NCBI GenBank assembly: GCA_028280945.1
Contig: JANQKV010000072.1
Coordinates: forward strand, 1-64,000
DNA length: 64,000 nucleotides
Source of the DNA: Opitutaceae bacterium
Lineage (GTDB): Bacteria > Verrucomicrobiota > Verrucomicrobiia > Opitutales > Opitutaceae
Direction of reading: 5' to 3'
How positions within the stretch are numbered: the first letter of the stretch is position 1; each line of letters opens with the position of its first letter. A model generated the notes under the pieces. The model did no database searches and had not been told where the DNA came from. It was given only the letters and a program-made list of their open reading frames with translations. Positions 16,760-23,775 of this stretch are shown here, piece after piece. The position numbers were made by a program, and so were the translations under genes.

Positions 16760-17998
16760 ATGGCTGACACCGCTGCACTCGAAACCCTCACGCAAGACCG
16801 GTTCTCGCTGCCCGACGAGGGCGGCCACTTTGGCCGCTACGGCGGCGTTTTTGTGCCGGAAACCCTGATGACCGCTCTCAAAGAGCTGGGCGAAGTCTAC
16901 GAAGAGGCCCGCCAGGACGAGGCTTACCTCGGCGAACTCAAAGGCCACCTCAAGGAGTTTGCCGGCCGACCGACCGAGCTCTATTTTGCCGAGCGTCTCA
17001 CCGAATATTGCGGCGGGGCCAGGATTTACCTGAAGCGGGAGGATTTGCTCCATACCGGCGCGCATAAAATCAACAATGCAATCGGGCAGGTGCTCTTGGC
17101 GAAGCGCATGGGCAAGGAGCGGGTCATCGCGGAAACGGGAGCGGGTCAGCATGGCGTCGCAACCGCCGCGGTGTGCGCCAAGTTTGGCCTCAAGTGCCGG
17201 GTCTACATGGGGGCCGTCGACATGGAGCGCCAAGCCCTGAACGTGTTTCGGATGCGCCTGATGGGGGCCGAATGCATCGGCGTTGAGGCCGGTCAAAAGA
17301 CGCTGAAGGAAGCGATCAATGAAGCCATGCGTGACTGGGTGACTAACGTGCGTTCCACCCATTACATTCTGGGCTCCGCGCTGGGGTCACACCCGTATCC
17401 CATGATGGTGCGCGACTTCCACCGGGTGATCGGTCAGGAGACCAAAGCCCAGTTGTTGGAGCGGGAGGGTCGATTGCCCGACGAGATGGTTGCGTGCGTG
17501 GGTGGCGGCTCCAATGCGATCGGATTCTTCTTTGATTTCCTCGACGATGAGTCGGTGCGGCTGGTGGGGGTCGAGGCGGGAGGTCGTGGCATCAAACGGG
17601 GCGACCACGCGGCGCGGTTCGAAGGAGGCAAGCTCGGTGTATTGCAGGGGTGCAAGACCTACATCCTGCAGGATACCGATGGTCAGATCGAACTGACCCA
17701 CTCCGTCAGCGCCGGCTTGGACTATGCCGCGATCGGCCCGGAGCATGCCTACTACCGTGATCGCGGTCGCATCGAGTTTGCCTATGCGCAAGACGAAGAA
17801 GTGATGGAGGTTTTCCAGCTTTTCTCCCGCCTCGAAGGCATCCTGCCCGCCCTGGAATCCACCCATGCCCTGGTGCACGCGATCAAGCGGGCCAAGGAAA
17901 TGAGTTCCAACGAAATTCTGGTCATCAATTTGAGCGGCCGCGGCGACAAGGACGTCGCTCAAGTCCAGCAGTTGCTGGACTTGGAAAGTTCCAAGTAG
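16760..17998 (+). CDS. trpB: tryptophan synthase beta chain
   Basis: A 412-aa PLP enzyme that condenses indole and serine to tryptophan. Lys103 in [10 protein letters not shown] is the cofactor-binding lysine, GGGSNAIG the phosphate-binding loop, and [12 protein letters not shown] and [14 protein letters not shown] the usual signatures. The length is normal for TrpB1. trpA is not adjacent; the gene is followed instead by a four-helix-bundle cassette whose inverted repeat begins 7 bases after the stop. Confidence 0.96.
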   Translation: MADTAALETLTQDRFSLPDEGGHFGRYGGVFVPETLMTALKELGEVYEEARQDEAYLGELKGHLKEFAGRPTELYFAERLTEYCGGARIYLKREDLLHTGAHKINNAIGQVLLAKRMGKERVIAETGAGQHGVATAAVCAKFGLKCRVYMGAVDMERQALNVFRMRLMGAECIGVEAGQKTLKEAINEAMRDWVTNVRSTHYILGSALGSHPYPMMVRDFHRVIGQETKAQLLEREGRLPDEMVACVGGGSNAIGFFFDFLDDESVRLVGVEAGGRGIKRGDHAARFEGGKLGVLQGCKTYILQDTDGQIELTHSVSAGLDYAAIGPEHAYYRDRGRIEFAYAQDEEVMEVFQLFSRLEGILPALESTHALVHAIKRAKEMSSNEILVINLSGRGDKDVAQVQQLLDLESSK

Positions 17999-18005
17999 CA
18001 AAGAC

Positions 18006-18014
18006 CAAGTATCA
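18006..18014 (+). repeat. left arm of the inverted repeat flanking the four-helix-bundle gene
   Basis: CAAGTATCA, inside the longer CAAGTAGCAAAGACCAAGTATCAAG (17992-18016, 25 bases), begins 7 bases after the trpB stop. Its exact complement is the right arm at 18386-18394, with imperfect matching further outward. Together they bracket the small gene. Confidence 0.55.
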
Positions 18015-18016
18015 AG

Positions 18017-18379
18017 ATGACCGCGGTGGGTTCAGAGTTGAGCGAGCGCACCTATTGGTTTGCTCGGGATGTGAGGAGGTGGATCAACACCCTTGAGCTT
18101 TCAGTGGCTTCGCGAGAGGACGCAAAACAGCTTGTTCGTTCGTCGGGGTCCGTGGCAGCGAATTATCTCGAAGCCCAGGAAGGTAGCAGCCGAAAGGACT
18201 TTTTTTATCGGATAAAGGTGTGCCGCAAAGAGGCTCGAGAGTCTCAACTTTGGTTGGAGCTGTTGGCGGAATCGGAAGCTGCGAGTGTATCGGATGAATT
18301 GGACCGACTGATCGATGAAGCCAATCAGTTGACGCGGATATTTTCCTCGATCGCGAAGCAGCAGGACAAAGACGATTGA
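18017..18379 (+). CDS. four-helix-bundle protein (23S rRNA intervening-sequence protein family)
   Basis: A 120-aa all-helical protein with the family motifs WFARDVRRWINTL, LVRSSGSVAANYLEAQ and RKDFFYRIKVCRKEARESQLWLELL. These small proteins were first seen in 23S rRNA intervening sequences and also occur as stand-alone genes. Function is unknown; pentameric ring structures are reported for relatives. The gene is flanked by short inverted repeats (18006-18014 and 18386-18394), so it looks like a small inserted cassette between trpB and yicC. Confidence 0.88.
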   Translation: MTAVGSELSERTYWFARDVRRWINTLELSVASREDAKQLVRSSGSVAANYLEAQEGSSRKDFFYRIKVCRKEARESQLWLELLAESEAASVSDELDRLIDEANQLTRIFSSIAKQQDKDD

Positions 18380-18385
18380 ATCACC

Positions 18386-18394
18386 TGATACTTG
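18386..18394 (-). repeat. right arm of the inverted repeat flanking the four-helix-bundle gene
   Basis: TGATACTTG is the exact complement of the arm at 18006-18014. It lies 6 bases after the gene stop and continues into the tandem-like ACTTGTTACTTGTTACC. On the other strand this outer part resembles the outer sequence of the left arm with a few mismatches. Confidence 0.55.
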
Positions 18395-18434
18395 TTACTT
18401 GTTACCTGCCACTTTGGGGCGAGATACTCTCCCC

Positions 18435-19289
18435 ATGAAGAGCATGACAGGATTTGGCCGCGCCACTGCTGATGTGGGAGAAACGATGGTCGTGGTTCAG
18501 GTCAATTCGGTGAATCGAAAGACCCTCGATCTGACGGTGCGGTTGCCGGAGGCATGGTTGCCGATGGAGCCGAAGATTATCGAAAAGGTCCGGGAGGTCG
18601 CGGCCCGCGGTAAGATTTACCTGAACGTGGGATCGGAGGCGCAAGGGGGATCGGAAGGACAAACCTCAGCGCATCTGGCCCGGTTGGCGGACTTGGCGGA
18701 GAAGAACAACATCACCTTTGAACCCGACGCCCAGCTGCTGTGGGAGATTTCCAATGATCGCCGGGCGATGACTGAACCGGAACTCAGCGAAGCCATTGAG
18801 GTGGCGATTCTTGATGCGACGGAGGAGGCCCTGCGCGGTTTCGCGGCGATGCGGGCAAAAGAGGGAGAGGCGCTGATGATCGATTTCCTGACCCGGGTCG
18901 ATGCGTTGCGGAAGCATGTCACCTCCGTGGCCAAGCGCGCCCCCGAAGTGGTTTCGGGATATCGCGAACAGCTGTTCAAGCGCCTCGGTGATGCCGACCT
19001 TGAACTCGATTTGGGGGATGAGCGCGTCCTGCGTGAAGTGGCGCTGTTTGCCGACCGTTGTGATATTTCCGAGGAACTCACGCGTTTGCAGAGTCACCTG
19101 GCGCAGTTCGAGGAACACATTCGGGGCGAAGGGGAAATTGGCCGCAAGGCGGAGTTTATCCTCCAGGAAATCAGCCGGGAGATTCACACCATCGGCAGCA
19201 AGGCCAATGACCTTGAGATCTCGAAACGGGTCATCGAGTTGAAGAATGAACTCGAGCGCATCCGCGAACAAATCGCCAACGTGGAGTAG
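18435..19289 (+). CDS. YicC family endoribonuclease-like protein
   Basis: A 284-aa protein starting MKSMTGFGRA, the hallmark of YicC/YloC proteins; an upstream TTG/ATG frame is not needed. The C terminus has the second signature, GRKAEFILQEISREIHTIGSKAND. Family members are reported to act as RNases in stationary phase. It begins about 40 bases after the right inverted repeat of the preceding cassette and is followed by a sulfatase gene after 3 bases, suggesting co-transcription. Confidence 0.93.
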   Translation: MKSMTGFGRATADVGETMVVVQVNSVNRKTLDLTVRLPEAWLPMEPKIIEKVREVAARGKIYLNVGSEAQGGSEGQTSAHLARLADLAEKNNITFEPDAQLLWEISNDRRAMTEPELSEAIEVAILDATEEALRGFAAMRAKEGEALMIDFLTRVDALRKHVTSVAKRAPEVVSGYREQLFKRLGDADLELDLGDERVLREVALFADRCDISEELTRLQSHLAQFEEHIRGEGEIGRKAEFILQEISREIHTIGSKANDLEISKRVIELKNELERIREQIANVE

Positions 19290-19292
19290 CTG

Positions 19293-20681
19293 ATGTTGCA
19301 ACGGCTGCTATTTGCCGGGGTCTTGGGTTGTGTGGCTGTCTTGGCGTCGGCCCGTTTGCCCAATGTCGTGATCTTCTACACGGATGACCAGGGCGCCCTG
19401 GATGTGAACAGTTTTGGTTCGAGCGACCTGATAACGCCAAACATGGATCGGTTGGCTCGCGAGGGCGTGCGTTTTACGCAAGCCTACGGCCACTCCGTAT
19501 GTTGCCCGGCGCGGGCGGCATTGCTCACCGGCAAGCACCCCCAGCGTGTGAACTTCAACCAATGGGGGCAGGGGGCTCATGATCGCGGCAAGTTGCGTAA
19601 TCTGCCTCTGGAGGAAGTCACCCTGGCGGAGGCGTTGCAGGCCCACGGCTACGCCTCGGCCTTGTTCGGCAAGTGGCATCTCGGCGGCCATTCCGACCAC
19701 CGGCCGTTGGCCCATGGCTTCGACGAATTCTTTGGTATCCTCAAGGGTTACATCGACAACTATCACCACTTTGGCGGACACCGCCAGCCGGCGCACGATC
19801 TCTACGAAGGGGATGCCGAGGTATGGCACCGCGGGGAGTATTTCCCCGATCTCATCACCGATCGGGCCACCAGCTTCATCGCCCGGCATCGGGACGAACC
19901 GTTTTTTCTCTTTCTAAGCCTGAACCTGCCGCATTACCCGGAGCAACCGGGGGAGGTTTACGCGAACGCCTACGCCGATCTGCACGAGCCCCGCCGTTCC
20001 TACGCCCGCGTGGTCTCCACCTGCGACCACTACCTGGGGCGAATTCTGGGTACCCTGGACCAATTCGGACTGACGGACGAGACCATCATCCTGTTTACCA
20101 GCGACAATGGGTATTCAGAGGAGGACTACAGCGTCCAGATCGACAACCATCCGGCCGGCATGCTGCGGGGCGAAAACTACGGGGCCAATGGCGGCGGAGG
20201 TAATGCCGGCCGGTGGATCGGGGCCAAAGGGAGTTTCCTGGAGGGCGGCATCCGGGTGCCGGCCATCCTGCGCTATCCTCCTGCGGTGCCGGCCAATGCG
20301 GTGCGCAACCAGGCGGTGGTGACGCATGACTGGTATCCGACAATCCTGGACCTGGCCGGGTTGCCGGCCCCGGCGGGAGTGGAGTTCGATGGTCGGTCGA
20401 CCGTTTCCTTGATGGCCGATGCGACGGCTCCCTCCGAACACCATTTCCTCTATTGGCAGTGGCAACACACTTGGGCGGTTCGGGCGGGTGATTGGAAACT
20501 CATCCATGGCGGCAATCGTGGATTTGGCACGCGTCCGCTCGACGAATTTCACTTGGCCAATCTCACCGACGACGTGCCCGAGCAAATCAACCACGCCGCC
20601 GATCAACCGGCCCTGCTGGAGCGACTGAAGTCAGCCTATGCCAGGTGGGCGGCGGATGTGTTCAGTGAATACCCGCCCTAG
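19293..20681 (+). CDS. secreted sulfatase (type I, Cys)
   Basis: A 462-aa protein with a signal peptide of about 20 residues (MLQRLLFAGVLGCVAVLASA). The formylglycine motif is CCPAR with Cys70 as the modified residue, after FYTDDQG at the N terminus. KWHLGGHSDHRP and LFTSDNGYSEEDY carry other conserved active-site positions. It is likely periplasmic and removes sulfate from a polysaccharide; the exact class (S1 subfamily) cannot be assigned by eye. The stop overlaps a possible frameshifted gene on the other strand at a shared CTAG. Confidence 0.92.
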   Translation: MLQRLLFAGVLGCVAVLASARLPNVVIFYTDDQGALDVNSFGSSDLITPNMDRLAREGVRFTQAYGHSVCCPARAALLTGKHPQRVNFNQWGQGAHDRGKLRNLPLEEVTLAEALQAHGYASALFGKWHLGGHSDHRPLAHGFDEFFGILKGYIDNYHHFGGHRQPAHDLYEGDAEVWHRGEYFPDLITDRATSFIARHRDEPFFLFLSLNLPHYPEQPGEVYANAYADLHEPRRSYARVVSTCDHYLGRILGTLDQFGLTDETIILFTSDNGYSEEDYSVQIDNHPAGMLRGENYGANGGGGNAGRWIGAKGSFLEGGIRVPAILRYPPAVPANAVRNQAVVTHDWYPTILDLAGLPAPAGVEFDGRSTVSLMADATAPSEHHFLYWQWQHTWAVRAGDWKLIHGGNRGFGTRPLDEFHLANLTDDVPEQINHAADQPALLERLKSAYARWAADVFSEYPP

Positions 20682-20837
20682 AAGGGCCCCTGCAGTTCGG
20701 TGCGGAGTTGTGCGACGATTTTGGCCGTTTTCACGACCGGCTGCCCACATTTGGCACGCCATTTACCTCATGGAGATCCCCTGCCTGCTCAGGAAGTGCT
20801 CGAATGGCACCCCCTGATGAGCCATCTTGAGGCCCAT
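20678..20837 (-). pseudogene. possible small frameshifted gene between the sulfatase and the SMP-30-like gene
   Basis: On the minus strand an ORF from an ATG at 20837 reads MGLKMAHQGVPFEHFLSRQ and stops after 24 codons at 20763. One frame over, the sequence continues to a stop at 20678 as AKCGQPVVKTAKIVAQL...GPF. Both parts have GC-rich third positions. A one-base shift at the boundary would join them into a ~53-residue protein. The end shares the CTAG of the sulfatase stop, as two other convergent pairs here do. I do not recognise it; a sequencing error or an inactive gene both fit. Confidence 0.35.
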
Positions 20838-20853
20838 CACTAGGGCGGCGAAG

Positions 20854-21879
20854 TCAGAATCCGTCGCCCGTCACCAATGTCTGGATACGGACCAGATACA
20901 TGTCGGCCGTGATGTAGAGCACGGAACCGTCGTCGCCGAAGGCACAGTTGGCGGTGTTTTGACCCACCACGATCGAGCCGAGATGCACCCCATCCGGGCT
21001 GACAACTTGCACTCCGCCGCGACCGGTGATCCAGAGGTTGCCGTGCCGGTCGACCTTGAGGCCGTCCGGATTGCCGCCGCGGCCCGGTCCACTCTCGATT
21101 GAGCTCAGGTCGAAGATGACCGCACCTTGGCCCAGAGTCAGGTCGCCCTCGACCGGATAGGCCATGACGATGGGTTCGGAACGGGAGGACTGGGCCACGT
21201 AGAGGGTCTTTTCATCAGGCGAAAGCGCGATCCCGTTGGGCCATTGCAGCTCCTTGGTGAGAAGTTCGGTTTTCCCGGTGCTGGCGCGATGCAGGTAGAC
21301 CCCGGCGAAGTCCAACTCGCGGCGCGGGTCATTGGCCCCTTCGGGCAAGCCGTAGGGAGGATCGGTGAACCAAATGTTGCCGGCGTCATCGATCGCCAGG
21401 TCGTTGGGACTGTTAAAACGTTTGCCGTCCACGTGGTCGGTAATGGTGCGTTTGCCGCCCCCGGCGGTCAGCACGGAGACTCGGCGATCGCCGTGCTCGC
21501 ACAGGACCAGTTGTCCTGCGGCATCAAAAGTGAGCCCGTTGCTGCCTTTGCCGCGCGGGTGATCAAACACTCCCGTGTAACCCGATGGTTCCATGTAGGT
21601 GGTCAGGCCATTCTCCACGCTCCACGCATGGATGCGATTTTCCGGCACGTCGGAAAACAGCAGTTGATTGTCGGCCCGGTCCCAGACCGGGCCTTCCGAC
21701 CACGTGAAACCCGAAGTGAGCACCTCAATCTTGGCGTCCGGGGCGATCAGTTTGTCGAGGCCGGGATGATGGCGCTCAACCACGCCGATGGTCGGGAAGT
21801 TGGTGGTGCCTTGACCGGTGGCAATGCCGCAGACCGCGATGAATCCGAGCAGGTAAAGAGAGCGGGGCAGTGTCTTCAT
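20854..21879 (-). CDS. SMP-30/gluconolactonase-like beta-propeller protein, secreted
   Basis: A 341-aa protein starting at MKTLPRSLYLLGF, which opens a signal peptide (to about residue 25). Motifs FTWSEGPVWDR, GSNGLTFDAAG, SPNDLAIDDAGNIWFTDPPYG and WPNGIALSPDEKTLYV are typical of the SMP-30/gluconolaconase/LRE family. These metal-dependent six-bladed propellers hydrolyse lactones such as gluconolactone. It is exported here, so it probably works on extracellular sugar lactones. No neighbour fixes the substrate. Confidence 0.9.
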   Translation of the reverse strand: MKTLPRSLYLLGFIAVCGIATGQGTTNFPTIGVVERHHPGLDKLIAPDAKIEVLTSGFTWSEGPVWDRADNQLLFSDVPENRIHAWSVENGLTTYMEPSGYTGVFDHPRGKGSNGLTFDAAGQLVLCEHGDRRVSVLTAGGGKRTITDHVDGKRFNSPNDLAIDDAGNIWFTDPPYGLPEGANDPRRELDFAGVYLHRASTGKTELLTKELQWPNGIALSPDEKTLYVAQSSRSEPIVMAYPVEGDLTLGQGAVIFDLSSIESGPGRGGNPDGLKVDRHGNLWITGRGGVQVVSPDGVHLGSIVVGQNTANCAFGDDGSVLYITADMYLVRIQTLVTGDGF

Positions 21880-21954
21880 AGGCTGGAATTCAAATCCATG
21901 ACGCAATCTGGCTGAATGTCCATCGGTGAACGCCGGATTAGTGGCGGCGGAAAA

Positions 21955-22509
21955 TTATTTTTCGACCGAAGGGGTTTCGGTGGGTTGGCGGAGCGTGAGG
22001 ATGAAGTAGATTACCACGCCGACGACGATGCCTGAATCGGCGATGTTAAAGGTGGGGTAGATGTAGTCGCCGAAGTGAAAGTCGAGAAAGTCCACCACGT
22101 GCTTGTAGGCCAAACGGTCGATGAGATTTCCGACAATGCCTCCGCACAGCAAACCGAAGCTCAGTTGCATCCAACGTTCCTTCAGGCCTAGCGTTCTGCG
22201 CCAGTAATAGATCGCGCCCAGGGTCACAAAGGCCAAGCCCGCCAACAGGGTGCTTTTCCCGGTGAAAAGACTCCACGCAGCCCCGGTATTGCCCACGTGC
22301 ACGAGGTGGAAAAATCCATCGATCACGGGAATCCACTGGCCCGGTCCGTAGGACGGAAACGGCAAGGTATGCACGATCCAGAATTTCGTGAGCTGATCGA
22401 CGGTGAGCGTGATGATCGCAAACCACCAAAACAACCGATACGCGCCGATCCGCTGCCGTATCGTCTTGCCCGCCGGGGCGGGAGGTGAGGCTGGTAGCGG
22501 TTGCTCCAT
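21955..22509 (-). CDS. lspA: lipoprotein signal peptidase
   Basis: A 184-aa membrane aspartyl protease that removes lipoprotein signal peptides. Conserved parts are TVDQLTKFW, GNTGAAWS, GGIVGNLIDRL, and the catalytic aspartates in VVDFLDF (Asp140) and FNIADSGIV (Asp158). Four hydrophobic segments fit the family. It lies 30 bases downstream of dksA, and ileS precedes both, as in many bacteria where ileS and lspA are linked. A lipobox protein likely to be its substrate lies at 49419. Confidence 0.96.
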   Translation of the reverse strand: MEQPLPASPPAPAGKTIRQRIGAYRLFWWFAIITLTVDQLTKFWIVHTLPFPSYGPGQWIPVIDGFFHLVHVGNTGAAWSLFTGKSTLLAGLAFVTLGAIYYWRRTLGLKERWMQLSFGLLCGGIVGNLIDRLAYKHVVDFLDFHFGDYIYPTFNIADSGIVVGVVIYFILTLRQPTETPSVEK

Positions 22510-22539
22510 GAGACGGCGAGGCGCCCCCTGGGTTCGGGT

Positions 22540-23757
22540 TTACTCGTCGGCGTTGGGATCGGCGATCGCGACCGTATCGCCGGCTTCGGCGCCGAGTCCG
22601 GCCTGGGTGCGGACGCGATGACGGTTGCGTTCGAGTTCTTTTTGGGCCGCAGCAGAGTAGCGGGTGAACGGGACGGCGGCGAGTCGGTCCTTGTCGATCG
22701 GTTCACCGGTCACCTCACACACGCCGTAGGTGCCGTTTTTGATGCGGGTGATCGCGGCCTCGATCTCTGCCAGCGCCTCCTGTTCGTTGGCAACAAGCGA
22801 GAGTGCGAAATCCCGGTCAAACGTATCGGTCCCCGCGTCGGCCATGTGCTGGCCGTAGGAGGACAGGTCGCCGGCATCATCCTTGGAGGAGCGCTTCAGG
22901 GTTTCCTCGGAATGCTGGTCGATTTGCCCCGTAAGGTGGGTCCGCAGTTCGATCAGGAGCTTGAAGTATTTGCGCCACTTCGCCGGAACCTCGGAAGGAT
23001 CATCGTAAGCCGATTTCTTTTTGGAACCGGCCGGATTGAACCCGAGGATGTCGGCCAGCGACGCCGCGGCGACTTTGGAGGGTTTGGCCGCCTTGAGCTG
23101 AGCTTCCAGGGCGGCGGCCTTTTCCTTGGCGTTGTCCGCCTTCTTCTTGGCCACGGCGGCCTCGTCGGCCGCACTTTGCTTCGCAATTTCCTTCACCTCA
23201 TCGAGACTGAAACCGATCGAGGCGGATTTGCTCGCTTTGCCTTTCGTGGACAGGCGGCCCTTCAGAAGACCGCGGGTGGCGGTCTTCTTGGCGGCGGGTT
23301 TGCCGGCTTTGGCCGTTGCCTTGGGAGCAGCGGATTTCTTGGCCGTGGTTTTCTTGGCGGCGGCTGGTTTGGCCGCTGTCTTTTTGGAGGGAGTTTTCTT
23401 CACAGATTTTTTGGTGGCAGCAGGTGGTGCTGCGGTTTTCTTGCCTCGAGTGGTCGCGGCTTTTTTCGCCGCTGTCTTTTTAACCGGAGTGGCTTTTTTC
23501 GCGACTTTCTTGGGCGTTTTTTTGGTCGAAACTTTTTTGGCCGGAGTCTTTTTCACTGCAGCCTTCTTTTTGGGAGCGGCCTTCCTGGTCGTTTTCTTGG
23601 CCGCAGCTTTCTTGGTCACAGCTTTCTTGGTCGTCTTCTTGGTGGCGGTTTTTTTGACTGGTGCCTTTTTCTTGGCGACGACGGTCTTCTTTTTGACGGG
23701 CGCTTTCTTGCGGGCAGCTTTGGACTTGGTGGAGCGGGTGGGGGTTTTCTTAGCCAT
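22540..23757 (-). CDS. DksA/TraR family protein with long Lys/Ala-rich N-terminal domain
   Basis: A 405-aa protein. Residues 1-~190 are KKxxAKK-like, resembling histone H1 and AlgP tails. The C terminus (~280-400) is DksA-like: the helix MADAGTDTFDRDFALSL, then EIEAAITRIKNGTYGVCEVTGEPIDKDRLAAVPFTRY. Only one of the four usual zinc cysteines (GVC) is present, so zinc binding is unlikely. DksA-like proteins act on RNA polymerase. The basic tail probably binds nucleic acid. Long antisense ORFs here are compositional artefacts. Located between lspA and ileS. Confidence 0.88.
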   Translation of the reverse strand: MAKKTPTRSTKSKAARKKAPVKKKTVVAKKKAPVKKTATKKTTKKAVTKKAAAKKTTRKAAPKKKAAVKKTPAKKVSTKKTPKKVAKKATPVKKTAAKKAATTRGKKTAAPPAATKKSVKKTPSKKTAAKPAAAKKTTAKKSAAPKATAKAGKPAAKKTATRGLLKGRLSTKGKASKSASIGFSLDEVKEIAKQSAADEAAVAKKKADNAKEKAAALEAQLKAAKPSKVAAASLADILGFNPAGSKKKSAYDDPSEVPAKWRKYFKLLIELRTHLTGQIDQHSEETLKRSSKDDAGDLSSYGQHMADAGTDTFDRDFALSLVANEQEALAEIEAAITRIKNGTYGVCEVTGEPIDKDRLAAVPFTRYSAAAQKELERNRHRVRTQAGLGAEAGDTVAIADPNADE

Positions 23758-23775
23758 GTTTCGGGGAAGTGAGGA

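Noticed and set aside
22501-23772. Long plus-strand ORF rich in Gly and Phe
   Set aside because: It is antisense to the Lys/Ala-rich dksA-like gene; the repetitive codons keep the opposite frame open. It has no recognisable domain.
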